This document shows, in pieces, positions 13,201 through 26,320 of a DNA stretch of 64,000 nt. Each line of letters begins with the position of its first letter. Position 1 is the first letter of the stretch. A program made the translations under genes and the position numbers. This DNA is from Plumapathes pennacea. Taxonomy: Eukaryota > Cnidaria > Anthozoa > Antipatharia > Myriopathidae. The DNA is taken from assembly GCA_964036295.1 (NCBI GenBank), contig OZ038464.1, positions 9,658,001 through 9,722,000 of the forward strand, read 5' to 3'. Below the pieces are notes generated by a model. That model searched no databases. It was not told the DNA's origin and worked only from the letters and a program-made list of their open reading frames with translations.

Positions 13201-16200
13201 TTCTGGTACTCTCTGTGTTCCTGTTCAGCCTTCAACCTCTCCAAACGAGCTACAAGCTCAGGACTCTAAAATGCAAACCAATTAATCAGAATAACAAGTC
13301 CAGTCCACAGTATAATTAATAAATTTCCACTGGTTTGCCATGGTGTGGACTCTTATTTACCACAATTTACATCATCACATGGTCAAAATTAGTTGCGGAC
13401 TCACTTGGCGAAGTGCCTCGTGAGTCCACAACATTTTAACCATGTGATGATGTAAATCATGGTAAATAAGAGTCCACACCACGGCAAACCAGTGGAAATT
13501 TGTTTTTTACCACAACATTTAGAAATATACAGGAAACTTTCATTGTATTTCGCTGCAAAACGTGACATGCTGGCGTCAGCATCGTTGTCTGGACTACCAC
13601 GGTAAATCGACCAATCAGAGAGCGAGAAACTAGTGTGTTGTGGTAAAATGCACTGTAGATGACTGCATACACTACACAGTTTTGGAAACTGCATGTCAAA
13701 ATTTATAATTAATTTAGTTATCAGCTTCCAGAAATGGTACAACTCTCAAGATTTTTCTGGGTATACAGAATTTGGCTTTTGATAGCTTGCAGATGATGGC
13801 TGGTGGAGATATCAATTCTCACTACATCACTCATACAGAGAAATACGACAAATTTTGTCCTTTGTTCTCATGAAACTTTGTTGAAATTTTGCTTCACTAA
13901 CATGAAATTTTGATAGAAGTTCTCAAAGTGAAATTTGAACTGACAGCTCTTAAATGTTTGGGAGAATCTGCATTATGAACTTGGGTGGAGTGAAAAGGGT
14001 TAAAAGTTGTCTTTCTATTTTTCCTTTTGTCTTAAAATGTGTTTCCAGAAATTAGTTTTTTAAAACTAATTAAAATGGTCTACTACACTCTCACTTAGTT
14101 ATAGGTTTGTGTGAAGTAGTTACCCGGGGAGGGGAGGGGTGACTCCCACATAAAAATGATGGAGATGCTCATTGGGAATTTTCGTTTGGATCCCTAAGAG
14201 GTATTAAAATGGGCGTGGCTCAAGCTTATTTTGACCCCTAAAAGGTACCAATAAAAGTATACCAAGAATTCATAGTTTTGATCGATGCCTTTAATTGCTA
14301 TAAAGACAATATCCTGAAGCACTTTATCCCTTGCTGTTTTCAAACAAAAAAAGTTTGACTGACACCCGACCCCTAAATGGTACTCTACCACGTCACATAA
14401 AAATGTCAGCGTTTGATGTTGAGCATCCTAAGTAGTACCAAATACCATGATTTTGACCCCTAAGAGGTATAACAAGTGTTTCGGAACGATCGATTTTAGC
14501 CATGTTTACGAGCTTTCAGTGGCCTTTGCTTTTAACCTCGTTTGATTTCTACATTGTCCTTTCTGGTTGTGAAAATCTATTACATCCACACAGAATTTGC
14601 AGTGTTTTGCATCGGCTTGCCGTTTTGGGCTTGGATATGACATGTGTTCAAGCGAAGTTGACGTGGTGTTTTTTACGTGTAGAGAGTTGAGACTGATTGC
14701 TATGTTGCGAAGTTTACATTTTGTTTCACGTCGTACATCTTTGTACATCTTTTAAATTATCAAACTGTGTTGTTACGACCCGTTCCATTGTTTGGGAACA
14801 ATGAGCATCCTTGTTCTTTTTTGTATGGGGCTCCTCCAACCACCCGGGAGTAGTTAGACCCACTGTCTCACTTTTATAGTCTTACCCTCTGAGGTGGCAA
14901 GGGTGGTTCCACATACACTTCACTTCCCTCCAACAATTCATGCAAGTGCATGGAGTGATGTTTCTCTCCTGCATACAAATAAGAGGTTACTAACAGGTTA
15001 GTACAAAACCTGGACCCCCCCATTTGGACCCCCTTTTCTTTAATAACAAAATTAAAAATATATATTAATAATTATTAATGATGATAATATTGATGTAATA
15101 ATAATCCAAATTCTCATATATAAAAAAAGTCACTGAAAAGTCACTTTAAAAACTAAAAAAGCTAAAAAAAAAGTCTGTCTTTTGTGTTTGCTTCACTTTG
15201 TCAGCGATTATTTTCTTAACAGCAATTTTTTGACTGTATTCAAACCCGAAATGTTAGTACCAGCTGGTTTAAACGAGCAGGCAAGCGCAAATGCAAATGA
15301 AAGTGCAAGCGACTGGTTCACATGGTAAAATTTGTGAAGCGAGCAAATGAAAAAGTTTCCATTCTCTTATGCTTGCTTTACCGTGTGAACCAGCCACATG
15401 TGACAATAATGGAACACAAGTCTCCCGTGTGCCAGGGCCGGAAAGATCTGCTCTACAGGAGTCGTGCAGCGGTCCCGATTGATACTTTCAAAGATGTCTG
15501 AATATCTGTGTCAACGATTTTTTCTGGACAGCATCTTTTTCTAACAGCAATAGAAACAAAAATTAAAGGCTACTGAGAAGCGGCGTTGAAACTGGCTCAT
15601 GCAGTACATTTTTCATACGGAATTGAGACACGCCGGGTGTGATCCTTGTCTGGCTACTGTCTTTCCTGGTTATTGCTCTGGTTCTAACATGCAGACAGTT
15701 ACCTCATTTATATGCACAAAATGCAAAATGGTATGTTTTTTTTTCCGTAATATCTTTTAATAGAATATTGTTATAAACTGAGAAAAAGTGAGAAATGTAT
15801 TATTACTAATAAAGTTATTATTGATGATATGATTTAATATTAGTTATTAATATATTATATATTAAATAAAAAAATAAAAACTGTGCATAAAAATGGGGGT
15901 CCAAATGGGGGTCCAAAAAGGGGGGTCCAGGTTTTGTACCTGCCCATTGCTAACATGGAAAATAAAATGAATACCAACTGCTAACCCTCCCATTTTATGT
16001 GGGAATCTTGGACCTCACCCACTGTACCTCATCTCCCACTATACTGTAAACTCATGTTGATTGCATGCATTTGTGTCTTGTCATGAATATTATTTCCCTC
16101 ACACTGCATATGCAGTTAGCTGGAGACTCAGCCAACAAGCTACAGTAGACTTCCTTTGCAGAGCATGCAACAGCCACCCTTCGATTCCAATTAATATTTT

Positions 16201-16624
16201 GATGAGTCAAACCAGCTCACAGCCTACAGTACATGTACCACAGTCATGGCAGTTATAAAATAGAACTCACATATGCAATTAATCTACCCATATACTTTGC
16301 AGCTGGTGCTGGTTTATATAGACTGGGAGGTTAAAATCTTCTTGAATTTGCAAATTTCAAAGCAAGGAAAAACTAACTCACGAGTGGTTGGTGAGGGAAT
16401 GGGGGTTCGCCCCAAGAGAATCTGACAATCACCTCACCTGAATCTTTGCACAACGCCCATACTTTTTGCACCAGCCTAAAAGGTATTGCTGCCCTTTGTG
16501 GGTCGTCGTCGTTTGTATCATATTCCGACAGCTCCTCTTTGAGGTCAGACGGACATTTCTCCTTCCTTAATGCTTCTTTTACGGAGCTGTGGAGTCTTCG
16601 CGTCAATCGAACTTCGGTCGCCAT
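10277..16624 (-). CDS. TMEM199: TMEM199 / VMA12-like V-ATPase assembly factor
   Basis: Six exons on the minus strand: 16624-16438, 14968-14886, 13265-13170, 12720-12681, 11717-11608 and 10354-10277. All phases close (594 nt, 197 residues; human TMEM199 is about 208). The diagnostic stretch HLHELLEGSEVYVEPPLPP then SPELVARLERLKAEQEHREY matches the family signature HELL-GS-E-Y and NPELVARLEK. Two membrane segments follow: SIFNFILSLIGTFIFGYMAS (residues ~145-165) and RVLFGIFLAVIVGIAELYFM (~173-192). The protein belongs to the ER/Golgi Vma12-Vma22 type complex that assembles the V-ATPase membrane sector, and human TMEM199 loss disturbs Golgi glycosylation. The start is the second of two in-frame ATGs (MATEV), chosen because the first gives an unconserved MPQIK leader. 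Exon 4 is the weakest call (donor GTATGG). Introns are full of MITE-like elements. The gene shares a promoter with the neighbouring dehydrogenase. Confidence 0.9.
10450..10960. repeat. Intron 5 of TMEM199: family C repeat and SINE-like piece
   Basis: Positions 10450-10640 hold two units of a dispersed repeat (family C: 'CTGTCAAATGAAACCTA', 'GTGTGACCACTCAAATGAAA', 'AGCTCCCAA'). Positions ~10785-10960 contain 'AAGTCATGGGTTTGCATCCC', a degenerate B-box-like sequence followed by a T-rich tail, suggesting an old tRNA-derived SINE. The rest of the intron up to 11607 has no visible feature apart from a (TGTC)n run near 11533-11553. Confidence 0.45.
12047..12514. mobile_element. MITE-like element with short terminal repeats in TMEM199 intron 4
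   Basis: The left end ACAGTGGAA and right end TTCCACTGT are inverted. The interior repeats phrases such as 'GGTCATATTAACGGGGT' and 'GGTGGTCGGATTAATGGGGT'. Similar ends occur at ~63130 (ACAGTGGAACCTTACTGAGA) and ~53640-53735 (AACCTCTATTAAGCGG ... CGACTGTA), marking a dispersed family. Confidence 0.55.
13317..13660. mobile_element. Foldback element (family B), copy 1
   Basis: In TMEM199 intron 2. The left arm TTTCCACTGGTTTGCCATGG with TGTGGACTCTTATTTACCAC is mirrored by GGTAAATAAGAGTCCACACC and CGGCAAACCAGTGGAAAT, with the turn at about 13400-13425. A tail continues through 'GCTGGCGTCAGCATCGTTGT' to 'GAGAGCGAGAAACTAGTGTG'. A second full copy is at 40062-40420, and an inverted partial copy is at 40630-40815. 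Confidence 0.75.
13740..14000. repeat. Family D dispersed repeat copy
   Basis: Carries the family hallmarks 'TTTTGATAGCTTGCAGATGA', 'TCTCACTACATCACTCATAC' and 'TTTGGGAGAATCTGCATTAT', as in the copy at 5395. Confidence 0.55.
14107..14855. mobile_element. Element with CCCGGG-type ends in TMEM199 intron 2
   Basis: The left end is AGTAGTTACCCGGGGA and the right end ACCCGGGAGTAGTTAG. The interior repeats 'GACCCCTAAGAGGTA' motifs several times. Related internal sequence ('GACCCCTAAA', 'AAAGCATACCAAGACTTTTT') appears at 57590-57760 and 58085-58490 in introns of the HECT gene, so this is a dispersed family. Confidence 0.55.
15001..15939. mobile_element. Non-autonomous DNA element with perfect 20-bp terminal inverted repeats
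   Basis: Starts GTACAAAACCTGGACCCCCC at 15001 and ends with its exact reverse complement at 15939. Just inside both ends are further (C)n/(G)n 'GGGGTCCAAATGG' blocks. The ~940-bp interior has no coding capacity. It lies in TMEM199 intron 1. I could not define a target-site duplication. Confidence 0.7.
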
Positions 16625-16948
16625 TTTGATTTGGGGCACGTGTCAGTGACGTCATCAAACAGGGTAGCAGATCACCAACTCTATTTTACGAACAACGGCA
16701 TTTTTCATGTCGAATATCAACACCTGAACCTTTAATTGAAAACAATAAAAACACAACAAATACACAAATACACAGTTTGAAAGTGATAACACGTCCGCAC
16801 TACAGTCGGTCAGCAGCATGCTCGTCCCCAGGGTCTTCGCAGTCATCTATGTTGATCTTTGGTCATTCGTCATTCATTCTTTCACTCTGACAGTTTGTTT
16901 GCTGTCGAATTCTGTGAGAGAATTCGTTCCATCCGACTATTTCAGACG
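16625..16948. promoter_or_regulatory. Divergent promoter between TMEM199 and the dehydrogenase
   Basis: The two start codons face away from each other, separated by 324 bases. On the TMEM199 side there is CACGTG at 16637-16642 (E-box) and a perfect palindromic cAMP-response element TGACGTCA at 16647-16654, within about 30 bases of the TMEM199 ATG. No TATA box is obvious on that side. Both genes probably start transcription here, so the sites may serve both. The E-box sits very close to the TMEM199 start and may lie in its 5' UTR. Confidence 0.65.
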
Positions 16949-18876
16949 ATGAATAACGCCGTACAGCTTTGGGATAATCAGCTATCTCTCATAACGACTC
17001 CGATCCCTCATGTGTCTTCGAAGAACGATGTCCTCGTGAAGGTTGGTTTCTCGGGGATTTGCGGGACAGACTTGCACATACTATCGGGGGAATTTCCCTC
17101 TGCCAAATGCGTAATCCTGGGACACGAGTTTGCTGGTGTTGTAAGCGAAGTTGGCAGTGATGTGAAGAGCGTTTCTGTCGGGGATCGGTAGGTTACGCCT
17201 CGACGAGTTTATTTTGTATTTTATTTTGTAATATATGTAGACCTTGCGGACCAAGATGGGTGAACTACGGTTGAAGCCCTTTAGGCTTGTTTTCTATTTC
17301 TCTCGACTTCGTAAATGTTTTCTAGCGGCAAAGACAAAAATCACAATCTCACAATCACAACCAGACTGTCATTATTTTTTCGCATGGCTGCAGGTAAACG
17401 AATTTAAAAACATTTACGATCGATGCTCTCGTAGGATAAGGTGACAGCTATGACAGCTGCTACCAAAAAGGTGAGAAGAGGCCAGTAGACTAGAGCTGGG
17501 ATCGCGTAGAAAAAAATCATATTGAGAGCGTTTTACAGTAAAACATTCACAGTTGGAACAGGTGTTCTTTCGCGTTTAAAATTTGGTGCGGCGCCCAATT
17601 AGCGCGTAATATACTTCATGCCCACCGCTTTTCTAATGCAAATTTCAAAATCGCCAGCCGTTGAAAGTTCCGGCGAGTTTATAAATATAAGTATATTTGG
17701 AAAGTGAATTATTTGCATTTCTGAAACAGTACTGTACGTACTGTATTTATAAGTGAAAGAAGAATGAGAGAGAGAGAGACAGCTAAAGAAAGATAAAAAG
17801 AAAACGAAGAACAAAGAAAAACATCAAATTGGTAAAATGAAAGGATGGGAAGAGAAAAAGAAAAACTGGGAAGAGAAGGGAAGGGCAAGAATTGAAAGTT
17901 GTAAGTCTAAGAAAAGAACAATCATGTACTGTAGCAGACAATCAAGTCTTTTATATTTCATCAATATACACAAATCCAAGCTGAAGTAATGTACTTTCAT
18001 TTGAAAATTATCATATCATAATAAATATGTAACACTGGCTTGTTTTTTTTTAAATTGTTTGTATCCAGTGTCGTCATCAATCCAAACAGCCAGTGCCACC
18101 AGTGTCAGTCTTGTCTGAAAGGCTCTCCACACTTCTGCAAAACTGGTGGAATTAATTCTACAATTGGAATTTGGCGTAATGGTGGCTGGTCTCAGTACTG
18201 TCGTGTTCCTGCAAGCAGTGTACACATACTTCCACCTCAGATCACGCTACGCCAAGGGGCACTGTGTGAGCCATTTTCATGTATAGCACATGGCTTTGAC
18301 TTGTTGTCGCCATTGGCAACAGCTTCCCAAATCCTGGTCTGCGGTGCTGGTATCATTGGTCTATTATGGTCTTGTATGCTGCATTTCCATGGTTACCGCA
18401 AAGTATTTATCAGTGAGATTTCAGAGCATCGGAGAGCCCTAGCTGCAGGACTAGATCTTGACTTCAAAGTTGTCCATCCTGACACTTTGGAAAAAGGTGC
18501 TGAAAATGCAACATTGTCCAGAAAAGATGATTGGGGCTTTGATGCTATTGTTGACTGCACTGGTGCACCCAAAGCAATAGAGCAAGAAATTCATTGGTTA
18601 CGGTGTAGTGGCAAGCTGCTTGTGTTTGGTTGCTGCCCGAAGAAGTCAGAAGTCACACTTGATCCTAGTATAATTTATGCAAAAGAACTGAAAATTATGG
18701 GTTCATTTATTAATCCATATACCTTTCCAAAAGCCATCCAATTGGTGAGAGACATGGCAGGAAATTACCTTGATTATAAGAAGCTGGGCATTTCTGTGTT
18801 CAAGTTAAAGAACTATCAGGCAGGTCTTGATGCTTTGTCAAAAGGGAATATCTCCAAAGCAGTTTTTGAAGTGTGA
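16949..18876 (+). CDS. Zinc-dependent medium-chain dehydrogenase, sorbitol/alditol dehydrogenase-like
   Basis: Two exons, 16949-17187 and 18069-18876; the split Arg codon closes the frame and gives 348 residues, the usual family length. Catalytic zinc ligands: Cys38 in GFSGICGTDLH, His59-Glu60 in ILGHEFAGVV, and a Glu in GALCEPFSC. The structural zinc lobe has four cysteines in NSQCHQCQSCLKGSPHFC (Cys89, 92, 95, 103). The Rossmann motif is ILVCGAGIIGLL, with SEIS at the end of the second strand where sorbitol dehydrogenases carry an Asp. The enzyme should oxidise a polyol or secondary alcohol with NAD(P) in the cytosol; the exact substrate (sorbitol, altritol, threonine-like) cannot be settled by eye. 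A longer in-frame start at 16859 adds 30 unconserved residues; the MNNAV start is preferred as it begins the conserved fold. The 881-base intron holds no gene. Confidence 0.88.
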
Positions 18877-20718
18877 TTTGAATTTAGAATATTTAGCTGT
18901 ACACCTGAGCATATACACACAGAGATTAGCTAGAATGTAGTACATTGTACATCAGTCCTTTGCCTATTGAGATTTTGATAGTGACATATTTCTCACAACC
19001 ATTGAAAGACCTACTGTATGAGTTGCAACTGAAAAAAAATTAAAAGCAGCTATTGAATGCCAAATTTACCTCACTGTATATCACTGAAATATGGTGAGTC
19101 AAACAAAGTAAAATCCCCCACTAAAAATATAGCTTCAAACCGACTACGCTAGTTCATGCCGGAATACAGAATTAAATATTAAATTACATGCAGTATGTAT
19201 TGTGTACTTAAAAATATACAGATTTTGCTCTTAGGGAGCTACTTTAGTACAACTTTTATTTTTTACAAATTAGAAAGAATACTTTGCCCAACAAAGGTGA
19301 CCACATTTTTAGAGGCCCCTCTGGGTATAAACACCATTACAAGTCAGAGTAAATAACCACTATAATAACATGCATGCAATAATTTCTGCATTTTGATTGG
19401 CTGAGTGCATGTCAATTTATCCCAAACAGTGCAAAAATGTGAAATTAACAGTGCAGAAATGTGAAATTAATAGTGCAGAAATTTGAAATTAAAAATTGCC
19501 AACAGCCGGCGCACATATTTGTGAAGACAAACAAGACAAAAGGGTGTGTTTTCATTCCTCAGGACGATTCCAACTCTGTTTGCGAGAAAACAAAGTTCTT
19601 GGGAGACATTTGTGAATTGTAACAAAATTGAATAAAATTGCGTGATGTAAATCATTGTATGCATGTTATTAACAACTAATCGCATGATTTCTCGTGCGAT
19701 TTTGGAATAAATACGCACTCATAAATTTTTCAAAGACCACAAATTGCACTCACGCGGTGCTCGTGCAATTTTGTGGTCTTTGAAAAATTTACTTGTGCTA
19801 ATTTATTCCAAATTGCACTCAAAATCATGTGATTACTTATACATATTGTAGTCACCATTAAGCAGCAGTAGACTGATGTTTCATAGAACAGGGGGGAGGG
19901 AGCACTCCCATATCTTGGCTATATGGGGATGTGCCACTCAACAGAGTATACTTTTTGCCTCTCTGACTCTGGAACAGGGTATACAAATCACCGTTTCTCT
20001 CTGGAAGAGGGTATATTTTTCATTCAGTCTGGCTCTGGAGCAATGTCGATATTTCTTCCTGCCAAACTGTGATGATTCATAATCAAGTCTGTCGCTGCAA
20101 ACAGCTCTGATCTGTTGCATCACGCAACGCCACATGTTTATTCAAGCATGCCATTTCCAATTTGTGGAGTTGCCTCTAGTTTGGAACAGGGTATCTATTT
20201 TCACAGTTTTGTCTGGAACAGGGTCGCAAAATTGCCTTTCTTTAATTACTCTGGAACAGGGTCAGAGACTCAGCAGTGCACAAATATATGCCATGCTGTA
20301 TGAAATACACCAATAATATTAAACTGTGCCTTAAAACAAAACTTGTACTTTACACTGTTTTTAATGTGTTCATGCTGTAGTTTTGACGATAGTTAACTGC
20401 ACCCAATCTCAGTTTCAGAAGGTTTTGAGTCAATGCAAGATTAATTTTTGTTGAAAATACTGGAATTTAATTTTTGCAAGTTTCACGGGTTTTCCAACGA
20501 TCCGTGCAAATTACAGATTTTATTTTTGCGAAATAATAACCGCGTTCCCACGAAACGCAAAAAAAAAAAAAAAAAAAAAAGGGGCTAGCCACGAAATGGA
20601 ACTCCCGGGAAAATTACATGCCACACGGTACTAAAGCTCCCCTCCCCCCCACCTCCTTACTCACCATTCACCACACCTTGAAAAAAACACGCATCACGTG
20701 ATTTGATCAGGAACCAAG
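18877..20718. repeat. Intergenic with foldback element and tandem motifs
   Basis: A palindrome at about 19699-19825 pairs TTGGAATAAATACGCACTCA and TTTTTCAAAGACCACAAATT with their mirror images; its centre is GCACTCACGCGGTGCTCGTGC. Positions 19880-20280 repeat 'TCTGGAACAGGGTA' about six times. A poly-A run lies at about 20560-20580. No coding exon is seen. An ATTAAA near 19040 could end the dehydrogenase transcript. Confidence 0.5.
20694..20701. promoter_or_regulatory. Palindromic E-box TCACGTGA upstream of the WW gene
   Basis: A perfect TCACGTGA palindrome sits 18 bases before the ATG of the WW-domain gene. bHLH-zip factors of the MITF/TFE/USF type bind this core. The start codon context is AAGATGG, common at animal starts. 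Confidence 0.45.
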
Positions 20719-23700
20719 ATGGCGGCTGCGACTGGTTGGCAACAGAGTTATAATCAGCCCTTGCCTCCCGGATGGGAAGCTAAATTCGACCCAGGTCTTC
20801 AAAGATAGTAAGTCACATAACTGTGCAACACAGCATTTCGTCGTCTTCTTTTTGTTTCGGTCGTTTTGCGGGGTTAAGCTCTGCCAATTTGCACGATCGA
20901 AATTTAAGCTGTACGTTTGCAGCTGCTTCAGTCTTTGATGCGATAATTAGTTGGTTTCGTTTTGTGTTGGCTTGCTTCGCATGATATAGTTGAAGCTCCA
21001 GTGTTTATTGTCGACTTTAATATCGACAAAAGCACTGTATTATAGTGTACTGAGTACCTATTTTCATAGCAACAGTACAGTCAGTCTGTAGATTCTCACG
21101 TTTACCTATAGCTGTCATCTTTTCTGGGTACGGTTGCTTGAGTGACAGTTAGTTTTTGAGGGAGTTCCGACAGTTTTTATCTGGTAGAGAGTGGGGGTCT
21201 ACAGTACTGTGTACATCTGTGGTTATCCTTAATTTAGACGTGAGAGACTGAAGTAGATGCGGCATTTTTCAAGAGTGAAATTCTTCACATGCAGATTATT
21301 TTTTAGGTCTATTGTGTTGTGTTTTCTACATGTAAGAGGATAGTTTTTAATTTCCTCCACAGTTATTTCATAAACCACACCACCAAAACAACCACATGGA
21401 AGGACCCAAGATTTGCTGTGCAGGAAGAAGTCCCGATGCAAAATCTCAGGCAACCTACACAGGTAGAGTATGGTGATATTCATACATAGATCTTATTAAC
21501 CGAGCGCGCGGTCCGTACATAGAGATTACTTCATGGAAAGTGCGCGCGTACGGTTTTTATTCACGAGTTGTGAAGTATCATAAAACGAACGAGCGAGGCT
21601 TTGCGAGCGAGTGAGTTTTATGATACGAAACAACGAGTGAATAAAAACTGTACAAAGCACTTTCCATGATGTTTTCTGTTTATTATATACATACTGAGAC
21701 ATTTATGATGGGACCGGGAAACCCTTTAAAAGTAGTGAAAAATCGTCGTTCGCAGCTTGTGATTGGACGAACGATTTTTTCACGTGTGAAAAGCGTCGTT
21801 CGCGGCCTCTCATTGGCTAGAACTCATTTGCGTACGAAATTTTACGATATGGCTTTTTCGTGAGTATGTCTCAGTATGTATATAATAAAGTAAGTTATGG
21901 ACCGAGTTTTTTTCGTCGCCTTATGGCCCGAGCGCGCTTCGCGCGAGGGCCATAAGGCGACGAAAAAAATGAGGATCCATAACTTACGGTACGGACCAAG
22001 CAAACGAGGTTAATAAGATATTTATTATATGGCTTTAGATCTTTCGGCAAACATAAAACAAGGCCCCAACGAGTACTCGTCTTGTTCATTCAACAACATC
22101 AATCGCGATCAGGCATGAATTACGCACGTTTGTTTTCACAACAAATTCAGTTAACAGCTTACAATTCTGCCGATTTGAAAATCTTGAAAGAAAATAAGCG
22201 TCTGTCGAACCAACTGCCTAGATAAATACTAATTTGTTCTGAGCTGAATGAAATGGCCCATAGCGTATGTCAAACAACGACACTGCAGTGAACTTTATTC
22301 GGTGAACGACTCGAATTCGCCCTTGCTCGCTCACTAAAGATTTAAAAAAACTGCAGTCTTATCTCTTTCCAGAAGAAACTGCTTTGTAACTCAGAGTATT
22401 TTTTATTCTTTTGAATAAGTTTCTTACACGTACAATAATGTAGAAGGCAAAATGGCACTAAAAGAAAATCATTTCATCACAAACTGCGACCGACACATCG
22501 TTGAAAGTTATATTATTCAAAACTCACCGCTTAATTTTTCTGCCTCCTCGTGGAGCGTTTAGGTTTCTTCCAGCAAAATAAACGTCCTCAAATCACCACG
22601 GCGTTTTTGTCCCAGTCAGTGATTTCGAAATACAGAGTTCTCGTACATTGTGAAAAATTTATTTACAGTCTTCACAGTGCGCCATGACGAGCAAACATGT
22701 CTGCAAAACTTGATTCTTGCACGGTTTTAGTCATAACTGTTCACGGTGATTGTTCGCTTTCCACTTTCTTCCTGGCAAGTGTGCAAATTTTAACACAGGG
22801 GTGAAACAACCCTCCATACTCTGCAGCACTTGTTGTCAATGACGGCTGAGGTCGCAAGCAATTTTTTCCTCGGACGTTTTCCTTCTTCGTAACGGTCATT
22901 TTCCAAGATTGTAAACTTTCTCCGATCATCATAACTTAACAGTGAGTATCCGGAACGTTTAAACTTCCCATTGCACTTCTGGGCCTTCGTTTAGCAACTT
23001 TTCGAGTAATCATTTGCGATCCACATGTGCAAACTGATTTTGCAGTCCGTACAGTAAGTTATGGACCGGTAAAATTGACCAATCAGAACGTGCGTAAAAT
23101 CAATTTGCGGTCCGTACAGGAAAGTATGGACCGGTAAATTAACCAATCGTAGCGTGCGTAGTATCAGTGCCATATAATAAAGAGAGGATATTACACGGTG
23201 GCACAAAGATGTGAATTACATTTTCAAGTAGTAAAATATTGTTTTTACCATGAGAAAATAAAATCCATATCTTCAAGTTGCCATGTAATTTTCTTTTTAC
23301 TACATGAACTCTGGTTTGATAGAGAGATTTCTGCCACTGAGAAAATGTCCTATCAGGGGCCAATTCAATAAACATTTACACATGTATTTTACAAGTTGGA
23401 CCATTATTCAAACACCAATAAACGGACTCTACTCCAGCAAAGTCTGTACAATATTACAGATACAGGTCCCCAGTGCACAACCACAACAGTATTTATAGCC
23501 ATTTTATTAGATTAAAGTGTATTTTAACGTGTGGAGAAATTGGTCCAACTTGTAAAATACACTAAATGCTTTATTGAACTGGCCCCTGAATACACATAAA
23601 AATACAGTTATATTTTTACAAGTGTTAATATCAGCCAAGCAGTGATCTTGAATGTTTTCGCATTTTTTAATGGTGGAAATCTCTGTTTATGAAATAAACA

Positions 23701-26287
23701 GAATAATACATGGATGCTTGGAGATATATGAGTTTACTTATGAGTATCTTCTTGTGTTCATCTTGATATCTCACTCATTCGCTTTGCTCACTCGTGAGAT
23801 ATCGAGATGAACACTCGAAGATAAATTTCACATCTCCATGCACCCATGTATTATTATCTATTTATTATATAGACACAAGTGTTTTACAATAAAATACATG
23901 AACAACCTTGAAAATGATGCCATCGATGTCCTCACTAGTGAGGGTATGGAAAATACACCACTTGGGTCCCAGATGTAGTTTCATATGGATTTTACGCACG
24001 GTATATTTTCAAGTAAAACACTTGTGTCTGTATAATAAATGTAATGTAGTAAATGTACCAATCAAGTTGAAAGTCTGCAAACATAACCCCACGTCATCAC
24101 TCAAGGAGAAGATAAAGGATTGCTTTTATTAGTCATGTGTAATAGTGTAGTAAAATGTTTATTGTAGCTTTTTTAATTTTTAACTTGTTTATGCATGTAT
24201 GTGTATAGTCTCAAATTTCAAGTAATGTAATATAAAAATTATTTGATGATCAGTTGTTTGTTTGGGACTCAATTGTTCACAACAATGGTAAATTGCAAAT
24301 TCAAGTCATGGAAATCCAGGAAGGATGCAGTCTCACACAACTTTCAGCTCAATGTTGTTTTCTTCAGAATGACACTGATTTGTCAACATGTTTAGCAACA
24401 TATGCATATTTAATAAGCTACAGTCATCAAATTGTTGCTTAAATTGTTTTGTTTGTAACGTCAAAAATCAAAATTTGAAACTTTCACTTTAGAATACACA
24501 GACCTTGCCTCATAATTTCTGCAGCACCCAAATTCTTTCAGCTATTTCAAGCTCTTTGTCAATGGTTAGTAGTCAGTATTATCACCATCAAGTTCAAGTT
24601 AAAATCATGTGAATTGAAATCGCACCTTTTCTCCATTTACAGACCGCTTTCAAAAGTGACAAATTATAAAAAAGACCCACAGAAAGACTAAACCACTCCT
24701 GACCAAATGAACAACTATTCTGATTGTGCTGTATGACTGTTGAGCTGAATGTGCTGGCGGAACCGGCAGAATAATATTCAGCGAATGTCTAGCTCAATCA
24801 GCTAAAATCACTCACAAAAATTCTTGAACAAGTGAGTAGCTTATTGTTTGTCAGGAGCCCTAGCTTTGTCACATTTTTCGACTGGAGGCATGTCAATCTA
24901 AAACCAGAAGTCAATTTGATTGACCAAAGGTGTGGGGACATAATTATGAAGGGGCAGAAGGCTTTTTAAATGGCTTGTGTCAGGCTTTTTTCCTCTCTCC
25001 CCAGAAAAAAGCCTGATACTTGGTTATTAACAAACGAGCTGCGGTATGTGTAATTGCTGTTATAGTGACTAATCCAATCAATAAATAATGATATAACATT
25101 TAACCGTATTGTACTGATGTATTAACATAACATTTTAGCCATCTGCAAGTGCTCCGAAAGCCAGAAGCCCACATTCAAAGAAACAGAAGCAGCGACAGAA
25201 ACCAGCAACTCAAGTATGACTTGACTTGTACTTTTACTTTGAAATAAAGAGCTCATAATAAATTTTAACAACACAATGCTTTGCTTCTTTAAACTTGGAC
25301 TTGAAATGTTTTATTGCAGTAGATGGTAAAGTACACACACAGCCATATGCCAGCTCTCTCCCTCTCAATAGGGGTCCTATAGAGATTCCTTGTTATTACT
25401 GTTGAATGTTTGTGCATTGTTTGTGCATTGTAAAGTAATTGCAGATCACCAGGTTTTATATTATATATATATATATATATGTTTTATTTTTGGCCCCAAA
25501 TTTTAGTCACTTAACCCTTTCTCTTGACCACAAGTGATTAAACTGCTAGAATGTCTTGATCCACCATTTTCAGGCCCCACAGCAAATGGCAATCCTTCTC
25601 CACCCAATTGAGATTTAACAGACAACTTTTTTGTTTCATTTAGCCTAAAGTGCGCTAATTATATGCAGCTTTTTTGCCATCAATTTAGTATACAATGATG
25701 TCAACTGATTTGTCTGAACACTCATTCTCGACCAAGGAAACAGTTACAGTAGAATATTGTTTGGTGTTGGTGTATTATGGTATCTAACTGCACAGCACTT
25801 GATTTTGACATTTTTGCTAAAGCTTTGCTTTATGTTAATATTTTCAGGAAACAAGCTTTACAGTTGATGAACCACTGGTAAGACAAGAAAAGAAACTGAC
25901 ATGAGTGGGATATTCAAGGCTCACACAGTTGTTAAAAACTCATGGAATTTGAAAATCACTTTCCAAGCCTAAGAAAATCATAGAATTTAAAAAATAACAT
26001 TAGCTACAAACTTTAGATTTTTAGGAACCTTTGTTTGAAGCATCAGTTCTTCTGCTGCAAGGGCCAGACATTCTGCTTGCTGTAACCAGCAGTTTTTTTA
26101 TGCCCTGGGTTTATTCTTTGAAAGTCATGGAAACACTGAGTTTTGTTCCCAAGTTTCTGTGTGAACCCTGAAATGTTCTAACTCAGAAATAGTAAAATTA
26201 TGATTATCTTCATAGAAACACTGCTACATGTATTTATCCAATGGACCAGACAAACATTACTAATAGCTATTTCTATTCATAAGAAAT

Positions 26288-26320
<33 letters not shown>

